The notes below the pieces were generated by a model, which saw only the letters and a list, made by a program, of their open reading frames with translations, ran no database searches and was not told the DNA's origin. Positions 27,157 through 35,884 of a DNA stretch of 64,000 bases are shown here, in pieces (position 1 is the first letter of the stretch; each line of letters opens with the position of its first letter). A program made the position numbers and the translations under genes. Origin of the DNA: Streptomyces sp. NBC_01268 (GTDB taxonomy: Bacteria > Actinomycetota > Actinomycetes > Streptomycetales > Streptomycetaceae); contig NZ_CP108454.1 in the NCBI RefSeq assembly GCF_036240795.1, positions 3,472,001 through 3,536,000 of the forward strand, written 5' to 3'.

Positions 27157-27198
27157 ACGGCGGCGGGTCCGGACCCCAGGGGTCCGGACCCGCCGCCG
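27157..27198. terminator. Bidirectional terminator between WYL regulator and hrdD
   Basis: A perfect 18-bp inverted repeat (27157-27174 with 27181-27198) with a six-base loop lies between the convergent stops. It is the longest perfect stem near any stop codon in this window. Confidence 0.8.
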
Positions 27199-27225
27199 GT
27201 CGCGCCGGCCGTCGGGCACGCCGCC

Positions 27226-28227
<1,002 letters not shown>

Positions 28228-28572
28228 GCGTGCTCCCTTGCTGAGTAGGTCGCGACACCCTTTCGGGTGCCCTGCATCCGACGGAAACAACGACTGGAAT
28301 CAGGACAGAATTCCCACCGGGCACATGGATTTTCGCGATCATGCAGTATCCTGCGCCGCCGCCGACGAGGAGGGCAGCCCGACGGAACCCACGGACACGC
28401 AGGTCAGGCCGCTGTGGAAGCCGATCCGGCAGCTCCGGCGCGACCATGGGAACGCCGCGCACGTGAGACCGCCGTCACACTCCGTGCGGGGACCCCCTCG
28501 GCTCCGCCCTCACCCCTGAAGACGACGCCCGCCCGCTCCGGGTTGCTCAGCCGAACTGGCGCTCCGGGTTGC
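28228..28572. other. 345-base region upstream of hrdD
   Basis: No gene is supported. It contains the SigR-type promoter of hrdD (28288-28315) and, at its far end, most of a 26-bp tandem duplication that reaches into the neighbouring dioxygenase gene. The rest shows no palindromes or repeats of note. Confidence 0.6.
28288..28315 (-). promoter_or_regulatory. SigR-type promoter (GGGAAT-N18-GTTG) for hrdD
   Basis: On the minus strand GGGAAT (28310-28315) and GTTG (28288-28291) are separated by exactly 18 bases, matching the SigR consensus. The leader to ATG 28227 would be about 55 bases. In S. coelicolor hrdD is a known SigR target, which supports the reading. Confidence 0.75.
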
Positions 28573-28585
28573 TCAGCCGAACTGG
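28534..28585. repeat. Perfect 26-bp tandem duplication across a stop codon
   Basis: Two identical adjacent 26-base copies (28534-28559 and 28560-28585). The copy nearer the dioxygenase gene contains its final codons and TGA; the other copy is non-coding. The unit is not a multiple of three, but the stop is kept in the first-read copy, so the protein is unaffected. Confidence 0.9.
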
Positions 28586-29388
28586 ACCGATCGCTTCGCG
28601 AGTCCCATCCAGAAGCCGTCGATGGCGCTCCGCTCCCGGTCCAGGTCGCCGACGGCGTCCGCCGCGCCCATCGCCACGAAGAGCGGGGCGAAGTGCTCGG
28701 TGCGCGGGTGGGCGAGCCGGCCCGCGGGGGACTTCGCCTCGAAGTCGAGCAGGGCGTCGACGTCGTGCGCGGCGAGGGCCTCGTGCCCCCAGGCGTCGAA
28801 CTCGGCGGACCAGCCGGGCACGCCGGGGCCGGTGTGGCGCAGGGCGGCCAGGTTGTGGGTGAAGAAGCCGCTGCCGACGATCAGCACGCCCTCGTCGCGC
28901 AGCGGGGCGAGCCTGCGCCCGATCTCCATGAGCCGGCGCGGGTCGAGGGTGGGCATGGAGATCTGGAGCACCGGGATGTCGGCACCGGGGTACATCTCGA
29001 CGAGCGGCACGTACGCACCGTGGTCGAGTCCCCGGTCGGGCATGTCCTGCACGGGTGTGCCGGGGGCGCGCAGCAGCTTGCGGACGGACTCGGCGAGCGC
29101 GGGGGCGCCCGGGGCCGCGTACCGGACCCGGTAGTAGTGCTCGGGGAAGCCCCAGAAGTCGTAGACGAGCGGGACGGTCTCGGTCGCGCCGAGGGCGAGC
29201 GGGGCCTCCTCCCAGTGGGCGGAGACCATGAGGATCGCCGTGGGGCGGGGCAGCGCCGCGGACCAGGCGGCGAGCTCGCCGGGCCAGACCGGGTCGTCGG
29301 CGAGCGGCGGGGCGCCGTGCGACAGGTAGAGGGCGGGCATCCGCTCCAGCGTGACGTCGGGGGCGTCGGTGACGTCGGTGTCAGCCAT
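28573..29388 (-). CDS. DODA-type class III extradiol dioxygenase (YgiD/LigB family)
   Basis: A 271-residue non-haem iron dioxygenase related to 4,5-DOPA extradiol dioxygenase. Blocks with the metal ligands are ALYLSHGAP (His near residue 24), SAHWEE (His near 58), GLDHGAYVPL (His near 122) and RTEHFAPLFVAMGAA (His near 229). It should open the ring of a catechol-type substrate; the true substrate is unknown. It is divergent from a MarR regulator with CTTGAA/TTCAAG sites between them, so expression probably responds to an aromatic ligand. A tandem duplication covers its stop codon. Confidence 0.87.
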   Translation of the reverse strand: MADTDVTDAPDVTLERMPALYLSHGAPPLADDPVWPGELAAWSAALPRPTAILMVSAHWEEAPLALGATETVPLVYDFWGFPEHYYRVRYAAPGAPALAESVRKLLRAPGTPVQDMPDRGLDHGAYVPLVEMYPGADIPVLQISMPTLDPRRLMEIGRRLAPLRDEGVLIVGSGFFTHNLAALRHTGPGVPGWSAEFDAWGHEALAAHDVDALLDFEAKSPAGRLAHPRTEHFAPLFVAMGAADAVGDLDRERSAIDGFWMGLAKRSVQFG

Positions 29389-29425
29389 GGCGTCCGCCTT
29401 TCGGGGTCGTTTCTTCGAGCTGATC

Positions 29426-29484
29426 CTTGAACTTTCAAGCTCACTGTCGACGCCAGGGTAGATCGATATAGTTCAACTTTCAAG
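29426..29484. promoter_or_regulatory. Two MarR-type operator copies between dioxygenase and marR
   Basis: CTTGAA-CT-TTCAAG at 29426-29439 is a perfect palindrome. A second copy at 29471-29484 differs only in its first four bases and keeps the half-site CTTTCAAG. The second overlaps a TATAGT -10-like element (29467-29472) of the marR gene. This arrangement fits repression of both divergent genes by the encoded MarR protein; binding is inferred. Confidence 0.6.
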
Positions 29485-29506
29485 AATGGGTCGTACGATG
29501 GATGCC

Positions 29507-30001
29507 ATGACCGTGACCGAACCCCGCTGGCTCAGCGACGAGGAACAGCGCGTCTGGCGCGCCTACCTCCATGCCACCACCCTGCTGGAGGACCACCTCG
29601 ACCGCCAGCTCCAGCGCGACGCAGGGATGCCGCACACGTACTACGGGCTGCTCGTCCAGCTCTCCCAGGCACCCCGCCGCCGGATGCGCATGACGGAGCT
29701 GGCCAAGGACGTGAAGATCACCCGCTCCCGGCTCTCGCACGCCGTCGCGCGGCTGGAGAAGAACGGGTGGGTGACGCGCGAGGAGTGCCCCTCCGACAAG
29801 CGCGGCCAGTTCGCCGCCCTGACGGACGAGGGGTACGAGGTGCTGCGCAGGACCGCGCCCGGCCACGTCACCGCCGTACGGCAGGCGCTCTTCGACCGGC
29901 TCACCCCGGAGCAGGTCGAGCAGCTCGGCGCCATCATGCGCACGATGGCCGAGGGCCTGGAACCGGCGGACCCGAACGCGGACCTGCCCTGGCTCCGCTG
30001 A
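29507..30001 (+). CDS. MarR-family transcriptional regulator
   Basis: A winged-helix regulator of about 164 residues. The DNA-binding core is RRMRMTELAKDVKITRSRLSHAVARLEKNGWVTREECPSDKRGQF region (about 60-105), with the wing residue pattern D-K-R-G. Helical ends should form the dimer. Three closely spaced ATGs are possible (29486, 29498, 29507); the last leaves a normal leader after the -10-like element. It is divergent from the extradiol dioxygenase and shares its operators. A 14-bp hairpin spans its stop codon. Confidence 0.85.
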   Translation: MTVTEPRWLSDEEQRVWRAYLHATTLLEDHLDRQLQRDAGMPHTYYGLLVQLSQAPRRRMRMTELAKDVKITRSRLSHAVARLEKNGWVTREECPSDKRGQFAALTDEGYEVLRRTAPGHVTAVRQALFDRLTPEQVEQLGAIMRTMAEGLEPADPNADLPWLR

Positions 30002-30018
30002 ACGGGAGCCAGGGCAGG
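29983..30018. terminator. Hairpin terminator overlapping the marR stop codon
   Basis: A perfect 14-bp stem (29983-29996 with 30005-30018) places the TGA stop (29999-30001) in its loop. It lies between marR and the convergent MFS gene and can serve both. Confidence 0.75.
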
Positions 30019-30047
30019 CGGGTGACGCGCGGGGTGGCGACCGCGGG

Positions 30048-31586
30048 TCAGTGGGCGATGACCGGGATCTTCACCTCGTCCTCGGCGCCCGCACCGGAGC
30101 CCGAGGCGGCGACCGCGCCCGTGCCCGGCTTGCCGGTGTTGATCAGGGTCAGCGCGATCGTGGCCGAGGCGACCAGGATGCCGACCGCCCACCAGATCGC
30201 GGCCGAGTAGCCCTCGACCATGCCCTGGAGCTGGAGCAGCTTCTGCGCCGCCGGAGTGGTCGCGCCGGCCGCGTGGTCGACCAGGTACGCGGTCGTCGCC
30301 GAGGCGGCGATCGTGTTCAGCAGGGCCGTGCCGATGGCGCCGCCGACCTGCTGCGAGGTGTTGACCATCGCGGAGGCCACACCGGCGTCGCGGGGGTCGA
30401 CCCCGTGCGTGGCCAGGGACATCGCCGGCATGAACGCCGTGCCCATGCCGAGGCCCAGCAGCAGCTGCGCCGGCAGGATCAGACCGGCGTACGACGAGCC
30501 GATCTCCAGCTGCGTGAGCAGCAGCATGCCGACGCCGGCGGTCAGGAAGCCGGGGCCCATCAGGAAGCGCGGCGGGACCCGGGTCATCAGCCGCGTGCCG
30601 ATCTGGGTGGATCCGGTGATCATGCCCGCGATCATCGGCAGGAAGGCGAAGCCCGTCTTGACCGGCGAGTACCCCTTCACGACCTGCAGGTAGTAGGTCA
30701 GGAACAGGAACAGACCGAACATCGCGATGACCGCGAGACCCAGCGACAGGTAGACACCGCCGCGGTTGCGGTCGGTCACCACGCGCAGCGGCAGCAGCGG
30801 CGACTTCACCCGCGACTCGACGAGCGCGAAGGCGGCGAGGAGGACGACCGCGCCGACGAACAGGCCGATGGTGGTGGGGTCGCTCCAGCCGTCGGACTCG
30901 GCGCGCGTGAAGCCGTACACCAGGGAGACCAGGCCGAGGGTGGACAGGACCACGCCCGGGATGTCGAGCGGCGAGCGGTTGCGGCCGCCGGCCGGCTCGC
31001 GGATCACGAAGTACGCGCCCAGGGCGGCGACGATCGCGAACGGGATGTTGACGAAGAAGGTCCAGCGCCAGTTCAGGTACTCGGTGAGGAAACCGCCGAG
31101 GATCAGGCCCACGGCGCCACCGCCACCGGCGATCGCACCGTAGATGCCGAAGGCCTTGGCGCGCTCCTTGGCGTCGGTGAACATCACCGCGAGGAGGGAG
31201 AGGGCGGCCGGGGCGAGCAGCGCGCCGAACGCGCCCTGCAGCGCGCGGGCGCCGAGCATCGTCGCCTCGCCGGTGGCGGCGCCGCCCAGGGCGGAGGCCG
31301 CGGCGAAGCCGATCAGGCCGACCACGAAGGTGCGCTTGCGGCCCCACAGGTCGGCGACGCGTCCGCCGAACAGGAGCAGACCGCCGAAGGCGAGGGCGTA
31401 GGCGGTGATGACCCACTGCCGGTTGCCGTCGGAGATCCCCAGATCCTGCTGGGCGGAGGGCAGTGCGATGTTCACGATCGTCGCGTCGAGCACGACCATC
31501 AGCTGGGCCAGGGCGATGAAGACGAGCGCCTTCCAGCGACTCGGGTCGGCCTGGGCCGGAGGAGGGGATGCGGGGGTTTTGGACAT
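30048..31586 (-). CDS. MFS drug exporter, DHA2 (14-helix) family
   Basis: A 512-residue transporter with 14 helices. VVLDATIVNIALPSAQQDL (helix 1 motif), GRVADLWGRKRTF (motif A) and the Gly-rich GGGGAVGLILGGFLTEY (motif C) identify a drug:H+ antiporter. It is a distant paralogue of the exporter at 24585-26123, with the same length but little identity outside motifs. It lies 164 bases downstream of a TetR gene on the same strand, probably its regulator. The substrate is not predictable. Confidence 0.88.
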   Translation of the reverse strand: MSKTPASPPPAQADPSRWKALVFIALAQLMVVLDATIVNIALPSAQQDLGISDGNRQWVITAYALAFGGLLLFGGRVADLWGRKRTFVVGLIGFAAASALGGAATGEATMLGARALQGAFGALLAPAALSLLAVMFTDAKERAKAFGIYGAIAGGGGAVGLILGGFLTEYLNWRWTFFVNIPFAIVAALGAYFVIREPAGGRNRSPLDIPGVVLSTLGLVSLVYGFTRAESDGWSDPTTIGLFVGAVVLLAAFALVESRVKSPLLPLRVVTDRNRGGVYLSLGLAVIAMFGLFLFLTYYLQVVKGYSPVKTGFAFLPMIAGMITGSTQIGTRLMTRVPPRFLMGPGFLTAGVGMLLLTQLEIGSSYAGLILPAQLLLGLGMGTAFMPAMSLATHGVDPRDAGVASAMVNTSQQVGGAIGTALLNTIAASATTAYLVDHAAGATTPAAQKLLQLQGMVEGYSAAIWWAVGILVASATIALTLINTGKPGTGAVAASGSGAGAEDEVKIPVIAH

Positions 31587-31689
31587 GGGGGTAGCCACCT
31601 CTTGGCGCGTACTGGTGGAAAAGGGACTTCTGTCAGGGCGTAAGGGGAGTCGTGGCACGACCGAGGGCGGGCTCGGGCGTCACGGACTC

Positions 31690-31758
31690 ATGAGGTCACG
31701 AGGTCATGAGGTCACGAGGTCTGAGGTCATGAGGGCATGAGGTCACACGGTCACGAGG
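31690..31758. repeat. Tandem repeat between TetR and exporter genes
   Basis: Two perfect 16-base copies of ATGAGGTCACGAGGTC (31690-31721) are followed by degenerate pieces (TGAGGTCATGAGGGC, ATGAGGTCACACGGTCACG). It sits directly after the TetR stop codon and before the exporter leader. No coding function is seen. Confidence 0.8.
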
Positions 31759-32425
31759 AACAGCCGGCTTCGCTCCTCAGGTCCTCGAGGGTGGCGGCGG
31801 AACCGGGCAGTTCGGAGCGCGCGGGCGCCTCCAGACCGTCCAGGAACACCTGGAGATGGCGGTGGACGAAGCGGTCCATGTTCAGGCAGCCCGTCCCGGG
31901 CAGCGGCCGGGTGAGCTGGGAGACGGCGACCATCAGGTCCCCGACGCCCACGTCGGCACGGAGCCGGCCGGCCGCCTGCGCCCGGTCGACGAGGCCCTGC
32001 ACGGCCTCTTCCAGCCGCTCGCGCTCGGCGTGCAGGTCGGGGTGGTCCTTGTCGAAGTCGCCGTCGAGCATCGGGCACAGGGCGCCGATCCGCTCGTCGG
32101 CTGCGGCATGGGTGAACCGGCGCAGGGCGGCGAAGGTGTCGTCCTCCTGCTCGGCGGCCTCCAGGGCCCGCTCGGTGACGCGGGCCATGAGGGAGTTGAC
32201 GACCTCGCGCACGAGGTCGCCCCGCTCGGGGAAGTTGCGGTAGAGCGTCGCGTTGCCGACGCCCGCGCGGCGCGCGATCTCGTCGAGCGGCACCTGGGCA
32301 CCGAACTCGACGAACATCTCCCGCGCCGCCGTCACGATCCGCTCGCGGTTGCGCAGCGCGTCCGCCCGGGGGCGGGGCACGCGGCGGACGGGTGCCGCGT
32401 CGGCGGTGCTGCTGCTCCTGCTCAC
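31751..32425 (-). CDS. TetR-family regulator of the adjacent exporter
   Basis: A 224-residue TetR protein. The HTH is REMFVEFGAQVPLDEIARRAGVGNATLYRNFP (about residues 38-70). The C-terminal ligand domain resembles the SbtR-like type (THAAADERIGALCPMLDGDF, GTGCLNMDRFVHRHLQVFLDGL). GTG 32425 is chosen with GGAGG 7 bases upstream. Two copies of a GGGGA(C/G)-N3-GTCCCC palindrome lie just upstream, so it probably represses itself and, by readthrough or another site, the exporter downstream. Confidence 0.87.
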   Translation of the reverse strand: MSRSSSTADAAPVRRVPRPRADALRNRERIVTAAREMFVEFGAQVPLDEIARRAGVGNATLYRNFPERGDLVREVVNSLMARVTERALEAAEQEDDTFAALRRFTHAAADERIGALCPMLDGDFDKDHPDLHAERERLEEAVQGLVDRAQAAGRLRADVGVGDLMVAVSQLTRPLPGTGCLNMDRFVHRHLQVFLDGLEAPARSELPGSAATLEDLRSEAGCSS

Positions 32426-32453
32426 TGCGCTGCCTCCAGAACTTCCCGTATCC

Positions 32454-32508
32454 GGGGAGCAAGTCCCCACTTCGTCGAACACAGGCTTAAACGGGGACTT
32501 GGTCCCCG
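32454..32508. promoter_or_regulatory. Twin operators GGGGAS-N3-GTCCCC upstream of tetR
   Basis: CGGGGAC-TTG-GTCCCCG (32492-32508) is a perfect palindrome. GGGGAG-CAA-GTCCCC (32454-32468) is a second copy with one mismatch. Centres are 39 bases apart and 36 and 75 bases upstream of the start codon, as expected for TetR autoregulation. Confidence 0.65.
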
Positions 32509-32672
32509 GTTATTTCCCGCTTCGACTGTGACCTGGGACACATCGAAAAGCCGGGTCCGCGGAGCCTTCCTCCGTACCCCGGTCGGGCCACCCGACGCGC
32601 GCGCCCCTGACCCCCGATCCAGGCTGATCCCACGGTGCCGACCTGATCGGCGCAGATCAGAGAGGCGACCGC

Positions 32673-33947
32673 ATGCAGGAGCCCCGCCGACGCATACGCA
32701 GACCCATCGGCCTGGCCGCGGCCGGCGCGCTCGCGCTCGCCGCCCTGGCATCGGCCAGCACGACCCTGCCCGGCCCGGCCCCCGCCTCCGCGGGACCGAT
32801 CGCCGCGGGCCCCGGGGAAGCGCCGCTCGGCCCGTGCCGGATCGCCACGACGATGGGCGTGCAGATGTCGGAGGGCCTGCCCACCTCCCCCGGGTACGCG
32901 CGGTCCACGGGACGGATCAGGGCCCTCAACCTGATGGTCGACTTCCCGGACGCCCCCGGCGAGGGCACCGCCATGAGCCGCTACCGCGAGTTCTTCCCGC
33001 AGACCGCCGACTGGTTCCGCACCAGCTCGTACGGGCGCCTGGTCTACCAGCCCGAGGCCCCGATACCCGACTGGCTACGGATGCCCCGGCCCTTCTCCTC
33101 GTACGGCGTCGAGCGCGGCTCACCGTACGAACCGGGCTACCGCGGACTGGTCGAGGACATCATCAAGGCCGCCGACCCGAAGGTGGACTTCAGCGCGTAC
33201 GACCTGGTCAACGTGCTGGTCACGCCCAATGCCGGCCCCTCGGCCCTCGACACGGTGCTGTCCGTCACCTTCTCCGGGAACGACGACGCCCCCTACGCGG
33301 ACGGCGTCCCGCTCGCCAACACGTCCTTCGTCTACAGCCGGCAGGACGACGGCTCGGGGACGTACGCCGAGACCGGCTACCGGGTCCTGCCGCACGAGAA
33401 CGGGCACGTCTTCGGCCTGCCCGACCTCTACACCGTCGACGGGGGCGGCACCGTCGGGCACTGGGACATCATGTCCGAGGACTGGGGGGCCAACAACGAC
33501 CTGCTCGGCTGGCACAAATGGAAGCTGGGCTGGCTCGACAACGACCAGGTCGGCTGCGCCTCGCGCACGGGCGACATCGAGTTCGAGCTGACCCCGCTGG
33601 CCACCACCGGCGGCCGCAAGCTGATCTTCGTCCCGCTCTCCGACAAGGCCGGGTACGCGGTCGAGGTCCGCACCCGCGAGGGCAACGACGAGGCCGTCTG
33701 CCAGCCGGGCGTCCTGATCTACCGCGTCGACACCGACGTGGACACCGGACGCGGACCGGTCACCGTCACCGACAGCGAGCACAGCAGCGGCGGCTGCACC
33801 CGGCGCCCCAACGTCCACGCGGAACTCTCGGACGCCCCGTACCTCCCGGGCGAGAGCTTCGCCGACCGGGCGAACGGCATCCGGATCAGCGTGGTGACGG
33901 AGGACGAGACGACGGGCGGGTACCGGGTGCGGGTGTCCCGGAACTGA
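32673..33947 (+). CDS. Secreted M6-family metalloprotease
   Basis: A 424-residue secreted zinc protease of the immune-inhibitor-A (M6) type. A signal peptide is clear: RRRIRR, hydrophobic Ala/Leu core, likely cut after ASAG near residue 41. The zinc site is H241-E-N-G-H245 in HENGHVFGLPD; the glycinated third-ligand region with GHWDIMSEDW (Met-turn) follows. The rest is a beta-rich domain. Three Cys pairs are possible. The cell would release it to degrade extracellular proteins. AGAGAGG precedes the ATG. Neighbours do not suggest an operon. Confidence 0.87.
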   Translation: MQEPRRRIRRPIGLAAAGALALAALASASTTLPGPAPASAGPIAAGPGEAPLGPCRIATTMGVQMSEGLPTSPGYARSTGRIRALNLMVDFPDAPGEGTAMSRYREFFPQTADWFRTSSYGRLVYQPEAPIPDWLRMPRPFSSYGVERGSPYEPGYRGLVEDIIKAADPKVDFSAYDLVNVLVTPNAGPSALDTVLSVTFSGNDDAPYADGVPLANTSFVYSRQDDGSGTYAETGYRVLPHENGHVFGLPDLYTVDGGGTVGHWDIMSEDWGANNDLLGWHKWKLGWLDNDQVGCASRTGDIEFELTPLATTGGRKLIFVPLSDKAGYAVEVRTREGNDEAVCQPGVLIYRVDTDVDTGRGPVTVTDSEHSSGGCTRRPNVHAELSDAPYLPGESFADRANGIRISVVTEDETTGGYRVRVSRN

Positions 33948-33992
33948 GGGGCGCCGGGCGCCGGGCGCCGGGACGACGGGCGCCGGGACGAC
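33948..33992. repeat. Short GCGCCGG repeat after the protease gene
   Basis: Four copies of GCGCCGG mixed with two copies of GACGACGG fill the gap between the convergent protease and acyl-CoA synthetase genes. No stable terminator other than this G/C repeat is visible there. Confidence 0.7.
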
Positions 33993-34001
33993 GGCCCGCG
34001 G

Positions 34002-35693
34002 CTACGCCTGCCCGCCCAGCCCTTCCCGGACCTCGTCCCGCAGCCGCCGCTTCAGCACCTTGCCCGTCTCGTTGCGGGGCAGCTCCGCCTCCCGTACGAG
34101 GACGTGCGCCGGCACCTTGAACGCCGCGAGGCGCCCGCCGACGTGGGCCCGCAGCCCCTCGGGGTCCGGCGTCGCGCCCGCGCGGAGCCGGACGACGGCG
34201 GCGACCTCCTCGCCGAGGGAGGGGTGCGGGACGCCGACGACGGCGGCCTCGACGACGTCCGGGTGGGCGTGGAGGACGCCCTCGACCTCGACGCAGTACA
34301 CGTTCTCGCCGCCCCGGATCACCAGGTCCTTGATCCGGTCGACGACGGTGACCCGCCCGTCCCGGACGTGCGCCAGGTCGCCGGTGCGGAACCAGCCCTC
34401 GGGGGTGAAGGCGGCCCGGGTGGCCTCCTCGTCGCCCCAGTAGCCGCGGACCAGCGACTGGCCGCGCAGCCACAGCTCGCCGACGCCCTCGGCGTCCGGC
34501 CGGTCGACGCGCACCTCGGTGGCGGGGGCGGGCCGCCCGACGCTCTCGGGGTGGGCCCGGTACTCGGCACCGAAGTTGGCGAGCACGCCGCCGCAGGTCT
34601 CGGTGAGCCCGTAGCCGTTGCGGGGCTCGATGCGGTCGCCGTACCGGGCGGCGATCCGCGCGACGATCCCGGGCGGCGCCGCCGCTCCCCCGGTGTTGAG
34701 CATGGTGAGCGTCTCCAGCGGGTCCCCGGCGCGCCGGGCGGCGTCGAGGAGCTGGAGGGCGGTGGTCGGGACGCCCGCGTAGTGGGTGACGCGGTGGGCG
34801 CGGATCAGCTCCAGGGCCCGGTCCGCGTCCCACTTGCGCATCAGGACGAGCGTGCCGCCGGCCGCCATCACCGAGTAGAAGGAGGTGAACGCGGCGACGT
34901 GGAAGAAGGGGAAGGTGGTGAGCGAGACCGGTACGGCACCGGCCCCGGGCGTCTCGCCGCGGCGGAGCGCGGAGGCGGCCGCGTGGTACCGCGGGTTCAT
35001 CGCCGCCCCGGCCTGGGCGAGGTGGGTGGCGACGGCTCCCTTGGGGCGGCCGGTGGTGCCGGAGGTGTAGATGACGGTGGCGTCCTGCTCGGGCAGCACG
35101 TCGACGACCGGGGGCCCGAGGAAGGGGTCGAGGTCGGGGACGTACGCCTCGAAGCCCGCGGGCAGGTCGCCCTCCGGCTCCGGCCGCGACCCGGGGTGGA
35201 AGACGACGCCGGGTACGGAGCGGGCTCGGGCCCAGGCGGCGACGCGCGGGACCCGCTCGCCGTCGACGAGCAGGACGCGGGGCGTGCAGTCGTCGAGGGC
35301 GTACGTGAACTCGTCCTCGGTCCACCAGGCGTTGAGCGGTACGGCGACGAGCCCGGCGAGCTGCGCGGCCCAGAAGGCGATCTGCCACTCGGGGTGGTTG
35401 CGCATCGCGACGACGGCGCGGTCGCCGGGGCGCAGGCCGTGGACGCCGAGGAGGCGGCGGGCGAGTCCGCAGGCGGCGTCGAAGAACTCCCGGTAGCCGA
35501 TCGTCCGGTCCTCGGCGACGAGGAAGGGGCGGTCTCCGTAGGCCCAGGTGGCCTCCACGAACTCCCGCAGGGTCCGGGGGCCGCCGACGTACACGCCGTC
35601 CTCGACGGCGAAGGGGGCGCCGGGGGCGGTGAGCAGTTCCGTCCGCGGGTCCGCGCCCGTGCCGGTGTACGGGTCCCTGCGCGGCTCGACCAC
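34002..35693 (-). CDS. Acyl-CoA synthetase (AMP-binding, ANL superfamily)
   Basis: A 563-residue adenylate-forming ligase. Signature blocks are the P-loop YTSGTTGRPKG (near residue 206), GYGLTETCG (near 365), the hinge DLAHVRDGRVTVVDRIKDLVIRGGENVY and the catalytic Lys in LPRNETGKVLKRRL near the C-terminus. It should activate a fatty or related acid to its CoA ester. AGGAGG precedes GTG 35693 by 7 bases and overlaps a TetR-like operator half. It lies beside the butenolide-type genes on the same strand as the P450; supplying acyl-CoA for that hormone is possible but not shown. Confidence 0.88.
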   Translation of the reverse strand: MVEPRRDPYTGTGADPRTELLTAPGAPFAVEDGVYVGGPRTLREFVEATWAYGDRPFLVAEDRTIGYREFFDAACGLARRLLGVHGLRPGDRAVVAMRNHPEWQIAFWAAQLAGLVAVPLNAWWTEDEFTYALDDCTPRVLLVDGERVPRVAAWARARSVPGVVFHPGSRPEPEGDLPAGFEAYVPDLDPFLGPPVVDVLPEQDATVIYTSGTTGRPKGAVATHLAQAGAAMNPRYHAAASALRRGETPGAGAVPVSLTTFPFFHVAAFTSFYSVMAAGGTLVLMRKWDADRALELIRAHRVTHYAGVPTTALQLLDAARRAGDPLETLTMLNTGGAAAPPGIVARIAARYGDRIEPRNGYGLTETCGGVLANFGAEYRAHPESVGRPAPATEVRVDRPDAEGVGELWLRGQSLVRGYWGDEEATRAAFTPEGWFRTGDLAHVRDGRVTVVDRIKDLVIRGGENVYCVEVEGVLHAHPDVVEAAVVGVPHPSLGEEVAAVVRLRAGATPDPEGLRAHVGGRLAAFKVPAHVLVREAELPRNETGKVLKRRLRDEVREGLGGQA

Positions 35694-35704
35694 GACGTGT
35701 CCTC

Positions 35705-35720
35705 CTAAGCGCTTGCTCAG
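35705..35720. promoter_or_regulatory. Partial palindrome CTAAGCGCTTGCTCAG upstream of the acyl-CoA synthetase
   Basis: The right half (GCTTGCTCAG) looks like half of a CTGAGCAAGC-GCTTGCTCAG operator, the type bound by TetR regulators of acyl-CoA genes in actinomycetes. The left half has been replaced by the AGGAGG ribosome site apart from the central AAGC. Function is inferred. Confidence 0.45.
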
Positions 35721-35884
35721 CCCACCGGCCGCCGACGCTATGCCCGGCTCTCGCGGGCGTCAAGCGCGGCCGGTCCGCCGCACCGGGCCGCCGCACCGGG
35801 CCGTCCCGTCGGCGGCCCGGGCCTCCCCTCCCGGCGCCGACCGGCCGGGTGCCACCCCGCCCGGCGCCGCCCGCGGGCCGGCTC

